Shown here: piece after piece, positions 59,875 to 64,000 of the stretch
How positions within the stretch are numbered: the first letter of the stretch is position 1
Layout: each line of letters opens with the position of its first letter
Assembly: GCF_001428525.1 (NCBI RefSeq)
Contig: NZ_LMHW01000016.1
Location: forward strand, 279,911 to 343,910
DNA length: 64,000 nt
Direction: 5' to 3'
From: Flavobacterium sp. Root186
GTDB taxonomy: Bacteria; Bacteroidota; Bacteroidia; Flavobacteriales; Flavobacteriaceae
Notes under the pieces: model-generated
The model's database searches: none
What the model was told of the DNA's origin: nothing
The model's input: the letters and a program-made list of their open reading frames with translations, nothing else
Made by a program: the position numbers and the translations under genes

Positions 59875-62800
59875 TTAGAAAACAATCTTTTTTGTTGTAG
59901 AAAAATCATCTTCTAAAATTACTTTCACTAATAAGACCTGATGAACAATTCTTAAATTTGATATTACTAATTCAAAGTCGTCTACTTTTTTATTTTCGAA
60001 AAGCAACTTTCCATTGATATCAAAAAGAAAAACACTTTTTAGATTTCCTTTGATTGATTTTATATTGATAATTTTACCCTTTGCAGAAATAAATAGTTGT
60101 TTTTCAGCTTTCTCAAAATTGGCAGTATTTAATTTTTCATCCCTAAAATGAAGCACAAACCTATCTGTAAATAATCCTGTTTCGCTATTGAATGTATAAT
60201 CTTTTTGTGTTAGATCTGAGGTGTTATTTAGGAGTTTATCTTCTAAATAAACCTTCTGATGACTTAAGTCGCCATCTGTATGATCTATTTGAATGGTAAA
60301 TTTTCCAGAAATTACAGTTTTAAACCCCAAATTAATTTCATCTGATTCTTGAAAAGGCAATGCTCTTCCCTGAATCGTTAGTTTTTTGCTTTCATTAATG
60401 CTATAAAAATCAACAAACTGGTTTCCGTTTAAAGTTTCAGCATCATAATTTAGATCGTAAGAATCTGTTGCGCCTGGCAGGTATCCAATTAAAATTTGTT
60501 TAAATGCTCCACTGTCATTTTTAAGATTCAGCCATAATCTATGTTTAATTGCTTCTTTCTTAGTTTCTCTTTTTACAGGTTTAAAAAATTTATTGTTTGT
60601 GCCGGAAATTCGCATACTATTATTGAATTCCAAAATACCTAACTGATTGCTTTTAACAAAAAACCCTTGCCCTGAAGCTATTTTACCATCGGGAATTGTT
60701 TCATTAATACCATTAGAAATAGCTTTTGTACCCACTCCGCCAACTAAATTATAAACGGCGTAATCGTCTGATGTGTATTCTAAATTTGTTATTGGTGTAT
60801 TATGCGTCCAGAAGTAAAGTGCGCCTTTGGTTTTAAATTCATTTTTGCTTAAAAATTTGTCCGCATCAATTGCCGATGGATACGGATTTCCAATTAAATA
60901 AAACCTATTGTTTTCTTGTAAATCAACTTCAAACGTTCCATTATTTGGAATTCCGATAAAAGCCCCTTCGTATATCGATCGTTCAAACTGAGAGAATTCC
61001 TGGGGAGATCTTATAGAATATCCTTTTCCTAAAGACATATAATTTGAAGGCTCTTCAATTTTCCAACCCGGCAATGCAGAATTGTATGACAGGTATTTAT
61101 CAGATAATGTGTGAGGTGAAAGATCATATAATTTTTGATTATCAACTGGTGAAGACCAAAATGTATAATCAAACTTTACGACAGGATTTGTTTTTCTTTT
61201 CATCTGAATAATTCCAGAATTTATCATATCATCATCAGATTGGTATAAACTGGCTGAATCTTCTAAAACTAATGTTCCTAATCCTGAATATGCAAATTCA
61301 ATTCCTAAAGCATTACTGTTTAAAAGTGTTACTGTTTTTCCTTCTTGAATGCTGCAGCTGCAAACATTGGAAGAATTTAAATTTAGAAAATCTTCTTTAA
61401 AAAATACTTCCTTTCCTCCGGATGGATAACCGTTTGACCAAGAACGACCATCCCAAACTGTTGATTCAAGACAAAGTTTTAATCGGGAAATTCTATGCTT
61501 GGAAAACCCTGAAACAGAATTAAAATTTCCTCCAATTAAAAGTCTAAAGTCTGATGTAATGCTTAAGGTAAAAATTTTGTTATTAACTGGCGCATTAAAA
61601 GTATTATCAAAATCTCCTGTTTTTTGTAATCTGATTAATCTCAAGGAAGTGAAACTTTTATAAGTTCCTGAAAAGGTTCCGCCAACTAAAATACGATCAT
61701 CCGGCTGTACCAAAATTGCGCGGACATCTCCTTTGTTAAAACCGATTCCAGAATCAAAAGTAGTATCTAAACTTCCATTCGAATTTAGGCGAAGAATACG
61801 TTTTTGCGAACTTTTATTATATGTTAAAAAAGAACCGCCAACAATTATTTTTCCGTCTGATTGTAATGCTATTGCGTATACATTTTTATCAAAACCATCT
61901 CCAATATTGAAACTTGTATCGATGCTTCCATCTGCATTTAATCGAACCAAATGATGGTATTGCTGATTATTAAAAGTTGTAAATCTCCCTCCTAGTAAAA
62001 TTTTCCCATCTGGCTGAATAAGAATATCCTCTATTATGGCATCTGCACTAAGACCTGCATTAAAAGTTGGGTCATTAGAGCCATCAGGCAGTAGTCTTAC
62101 AATTCTGATTCTTGAAAGATCACCATTATAGCGTGTAAAATTTCCTGCTATAATAATTTTGTTATCAGATTGTAATGCCATAGCATAAATTTGACTATTG
62201 AATCCTGAACCGCTATTGAATGTATCATCTATTGATCCATCTGGAAAAATTCGAATAATCCTATTACAAGACTGGTCATTATATTTGGTGAAATTTCCAC
62301 CCAGAATAATTTTCCCGTCTAATTGGAGAACAGCAGTTTTTATTAAACTATTTGCACCGGTTTTTCCTGTATTAAAATCGGGATCAAAGGCTCCATCTTC
62401 TAAGATTCTTGCAATTCTAAAAGCTGGATTATTATTAAATTTGGTAAAGTTCCCTAATACTACAGTTTTTTTATTCTCTAATGAAATTATCTTTAAAACA
62501 GAATTATCAAAACCAATCCCAGAAGCTAAATAACCGGTATCAGGTTCCCCTTCAAAATTAACTTTTGCCAATCTTCCCTGATTTTGTCCGTCAAAAACAG
62601 AAAATGATCCTCCAATAAACCATGATCCTTCTGAGTCATTAGCAAGTGTCCAAACAGTAGATGCAGGTCCGCTACCCATGTCAAAATCAGGTTTTACAGT
62701 TCCATCTGAGTTCAGAAAAACAACCCGGTTAACATTTACCCCATCATAATGGCTGGTAAAAGTTCCGCCAGTCATAATATTGCCAGCATTATCTATTTTG

Positions 62801-63723
62801 ATAATTTCAACTGCTCCGTTGTTAAAACCAGATCCAAGAAAACTAAAATCACGCGTGCCATCCTGATTAAGACGCACTATTCTATTGGCAGTAATTTCAT
62901 TGTATGATGTAAAACTTCCTCCTAAGAGTATCTTGCCATCTGACTGGACTTCAATGGCATTTACATTCTCATCAAAACCAGTTCCAATATTGAAATCTCT
63001 ATCGACAGTTCCATCCGAATTCAACCTGACAATTCTATTAGAGCTAACTTCATTAAAGGATGTAAAATTACCCACTACTAAAATTTTACCATTGGGCAAA
63101 ACATGAGCTTTTGTTATGAGTAAGGAAGATCCTTTACCAGTTATAAATGAAGTATCTAATGAACCGTTTGGCAAAATTCGTGCGATTCTGTTTACTGTTG
63201 TATTGTTATATTTTGTGAAACTACCAACAATTATAATTTTTCCGTCTGATTGTAAACTAATGTCATAAACAAATCCTGTTCCTGAAGCAGCTGCAACTTC
63301 GGTGTTAAAAGATGAATCGTATGAACCATCATTGTTTAAACGAACGAGCCTTCCTGCATTTTTTCCATTATAAGCTGTAAAATTTCCTCCAACCAGTATT
63401 TTACCATCGGACTGAACATTAGAACAATAAACTTTACCGTTAAAACCAGTTCCTGTATCAAAACCTTCGTCTATTGTTCCATCAGGTTGTAAACGGGTTA
63501 AGAAGGAAGAAGGAATTCCATTTAAACTTGAATAATCACCTCCAACAATTAGGTTATTATCTGGCTGCAAAAAAAGAGTTCGGACAATCGCGTTAAATCC
63601 ATCCCCTTTTGAACCGTCATCAATTGTATTAAAAGTGTTATCCAATTTTCCTTGTTGAGCAATAAGGATGTTTGTAGAAGGTAAAAAAATAAGAAATAGG
63701 ATGCAAAGTATATTTTTTATCAA
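59875..63723 (-). CDS. Secreted delta-60-repeat protein with the same T9SS sorting module
   Basis: The 1282-residue protein has a signal peptide (to about residue 22, NILIA-Q). Residues 25-750 hold fourteen delta-60 repeats (about 52 residues each; QSDGKILVGGNFTAYNG ... RLVRLNNDGSYDSSFN type), which should build beta-propeller-like structures. From about residue 755 (STVWDGRSWSNGYP) a 528-residue module matches that of the 1457-aa protein (YTFWSSPVDNQKLYDLSPHT; YLIGNPYPSAIDADKF; HRLWLNLKNDSGAFKQILIG; YVDFYSINE-like), ending in the T9SS tail HQVLLVKVILEDD. It is probably a secreted or surface-anchored protein. No enzymatic motif was seen. Confidence 0.88.
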   Translation of the reverse strand: MIKNILCILFLIFLPSTNILIAQQGKLDNTFNTIDDGSKGDGFNAIVRTLFLQPDNNLIVGGDYSSLNGIPSSFLTRLQPDGTIDEGFDTGTGFNGKVYCSNVQSDGKILVGGNFTAYNGKNAGRLVRLNNDGSYDSSFNTEVAAASGTGFVYDISLQSDGKIIIVGSFTKYNNTTVNRIARILPNGSLDTSFITGKGSSLLITKAHVLPNGKILVVGNFTSFNEVSSNRIVRLNSDGTVDRDFNIGTGFDENVNAIEVQSDGKILLGGSFTSYNEITANRIVRLNQDGTRDFSFLGSGFNNGAVEIIKIDNAGNIMTGGTFTSHYDGVNVNRVVFLNSDGTVKPDFDMGSGPASTVWTLANDSEGSWFIGGSFSVFDGQNQGRLAKVNFEGEPDTGYLASGIGFDNSVLKIISLENKKTVVLGNFTKFNNNPAFRIARILEDGAFDPDFNTGKTGANSLIKTAVLQLDGKIILGGNFTKYNDQSCNRIIRIFPDGSIDDTFNSGSGFNSQIYAMALQSDNKIIIAGNFTRYNGDLSRIRIVRLLPDGSNDPTFNAGLSADAIIEDILIQPDGKILLGGRFTTFNNQQYHHLVRLNADGSIDTSFNIGDGFDKNVYAIALQSDGKIIVGGSFLTYNKSSQKRILRLNSNGSLDTTFDSGIGFNKGDVRAILVQPDDRILVGGTFSGTYKSFTSLRLIRLQKTGDFDNTFNAPVNNKIFTLSITSDFRLLIGGNFNSVSGFSKHRISRLKLCLESTVWDGRSWSNGYPSGGKEVFFKEDFLNLNSSNVCSCSIQEGKTVTLLNSNALGIEFAYSGLGTLVLEDSASLYQSDDDMINSGIIQMKRKTNPVVKFDYTFWSSPVDNQKLYDLSPHTLSDKYLSYNSALPGWKIEEPSNYMSLGKGYSIRSPQEFSQFERSIYEGAFIGIPNNGTFEVDLQENNRFYLIGNPYPSAIDADKFLSKNEFKTKGALYFWTHNTPITNLEYTSDDYAVYNLVGGVGTKAISNGINETIPDGKIASGQGFFVKSNQLGILEFNNSMRISGTNNKFFKPVKRETKKEAIKHRLWLNLKNDSGAFKQILIGYLPGATDSYDLNYDAETLNGNQFVDFYSINESKKLTIQGRALPFQESDEINLGFKTVISGKFTIQIDHTDGDLSHQKVYLEDKLLNNTSDLTQKDYTFNSETGLFTDRFVLHFRDEKLNTANFEKAEKQLFISAKGKIINIKSIKGNLKSVFLFDINGKLLFENKKVDDFELVISNLRIVHQVLLVKVILEDDFSTTKKIVF

Positions 63724-63830
63724 AATCGTAAAATAGCAAATTAATAATTGTAAGAATTATCCGAAATTAATTGACTTTATGAAATATTGCAATACCCACT
63801 TTTAGTGATTTTTACTTATTTAAAAAACAA

Positions 63831-63861
63831 AAAATCCATTCCGTTTTGCGGAATGGATTTT
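63831..63861 (-). terminator. Terminator of the partial T9SS gene
   Basis: AAAATCCATTCCG pairs with CGGAATGGATTTT around TTTTG. The plus-strand A-run to the left gives the T-run of the minus strand. Confidence 0.8.
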
Positions 63862-63881
63862 TTTATTAGAAGAAGTTTTTT

Positions 63882-64000
63882 TTATTTAAAGATAATCTTT
63901 TTGGTTACTTCAGCTTTGTTTTCAAGAGTAACTTTTACAAGTAAAACCTGATCAGCGGCCTGCAGATTTGAGATTGACAATTCTGTCGTTCCCACTTTCT
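63882..64000 (-). CDS. C-terminal end of a third T9SS cargo protein (partial)
   Basis: Only the last 39 codons lie in the window. They read KVGTTELSISNLQAADQVLL followed by VKVTLENKAEVTKKIIFK and a TAA stop at 63882-63884. This is nearly the same T9SS tail as in the two genes downstream (SNLRIVHQVLLVKVILEDD; NLQSGDQVLIVKVTLENG), so a third member of the same array continues beyond the window edge. Confidence 0.85.
   Translation of the reverse strand, partial: KVGTTELSISNLQAADQVLLVKVTLENKAEVTKKIIFK

Overview
The window is AT-rich and carries hallmarks of the Bacteroidota, most likely a Flavobacterium of the F. johnsoniae type. It has a SusC/SusD polysaccharide utilization locus, several secreted proteins with type IX secretion (T9SS) C-terminal sorting domains, Bacteroidota-style -7 promoter elements (TAnnTTTG), few Shine-Dalgarno sequences, and housekeeping proteins of flavobacterial type. 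No rRNA, tRNA, CRISPR array, insertion sequence or prophage gene was recognised.

Region 1 (1-7200) is housekeeping: a LysR regulator cut by the window edge and divergent from an exported DJ-1/PfpI protein, an iron-dependent alcohol dehydrogenase, gpsA, a conserved hypothetical gene, pheS, another hypothetical gene and a CvpA-family membrane protein. The gaps hold hairpins built from iterated short words.

Region 2 (7232-32678, all minus strand) is a twelve-gene polysaccharide utilization locus. In transcription order it reads SusC, SusD, a surface lipoprotein, GH2, GH31, GH97, GH3, GH39, GH3, BACON-GH5, a sialate-O-acetylesterase-like SGNH esterase and GH95. A BACON-GH5 endoglucanase, a YicI-like GH31 alpha-xylosidase, a GH2 beta-galactosidase, a GH3 beta-glucosidase and a GH95 alpha-L-fucosidase together point to fucosylated, acetylated xyloglucan. 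The endoglucanase, SusD and the small lipoprotein would act at the cell surface, SusC would import oligosaccharides, and the exo-enzymes would finish the job in the periplasm. Just upstream and divergent, two tandem Nudix-like regulators (33175-34650) with degenerate Nudix boxes and nearly identical C-terminal DNA-binding domains are the best candidates for its control.

Region 3 (34651-48304) returns to core genes: lepA, a WYL-domain regulator facing two DinB-family genes, a small YD-like secreted protein, thiL, a two-component system (TPR-type histidine kinase plus response regulator), a short exported peptide, a LytTR regulator whose phospho-acceptor Asp is replaced by Glu, glyS and a ComF-family gene.

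Region 4 (48305-64000) mixes secreted T9SS cargo with core metabolism: a reprolysin-like metalloprotease with a P-domain and sorting tail, ribF, a small membrane protein, bioB and a JmjC/cupin-8 protein. Then follow two giant exported proteins, one glycine-rich and one with 14 delta-60 repeats, and the tail of a third. The two complete giants share a C-terminal module of more than 500 residues but have unrelated N-terminal parts.
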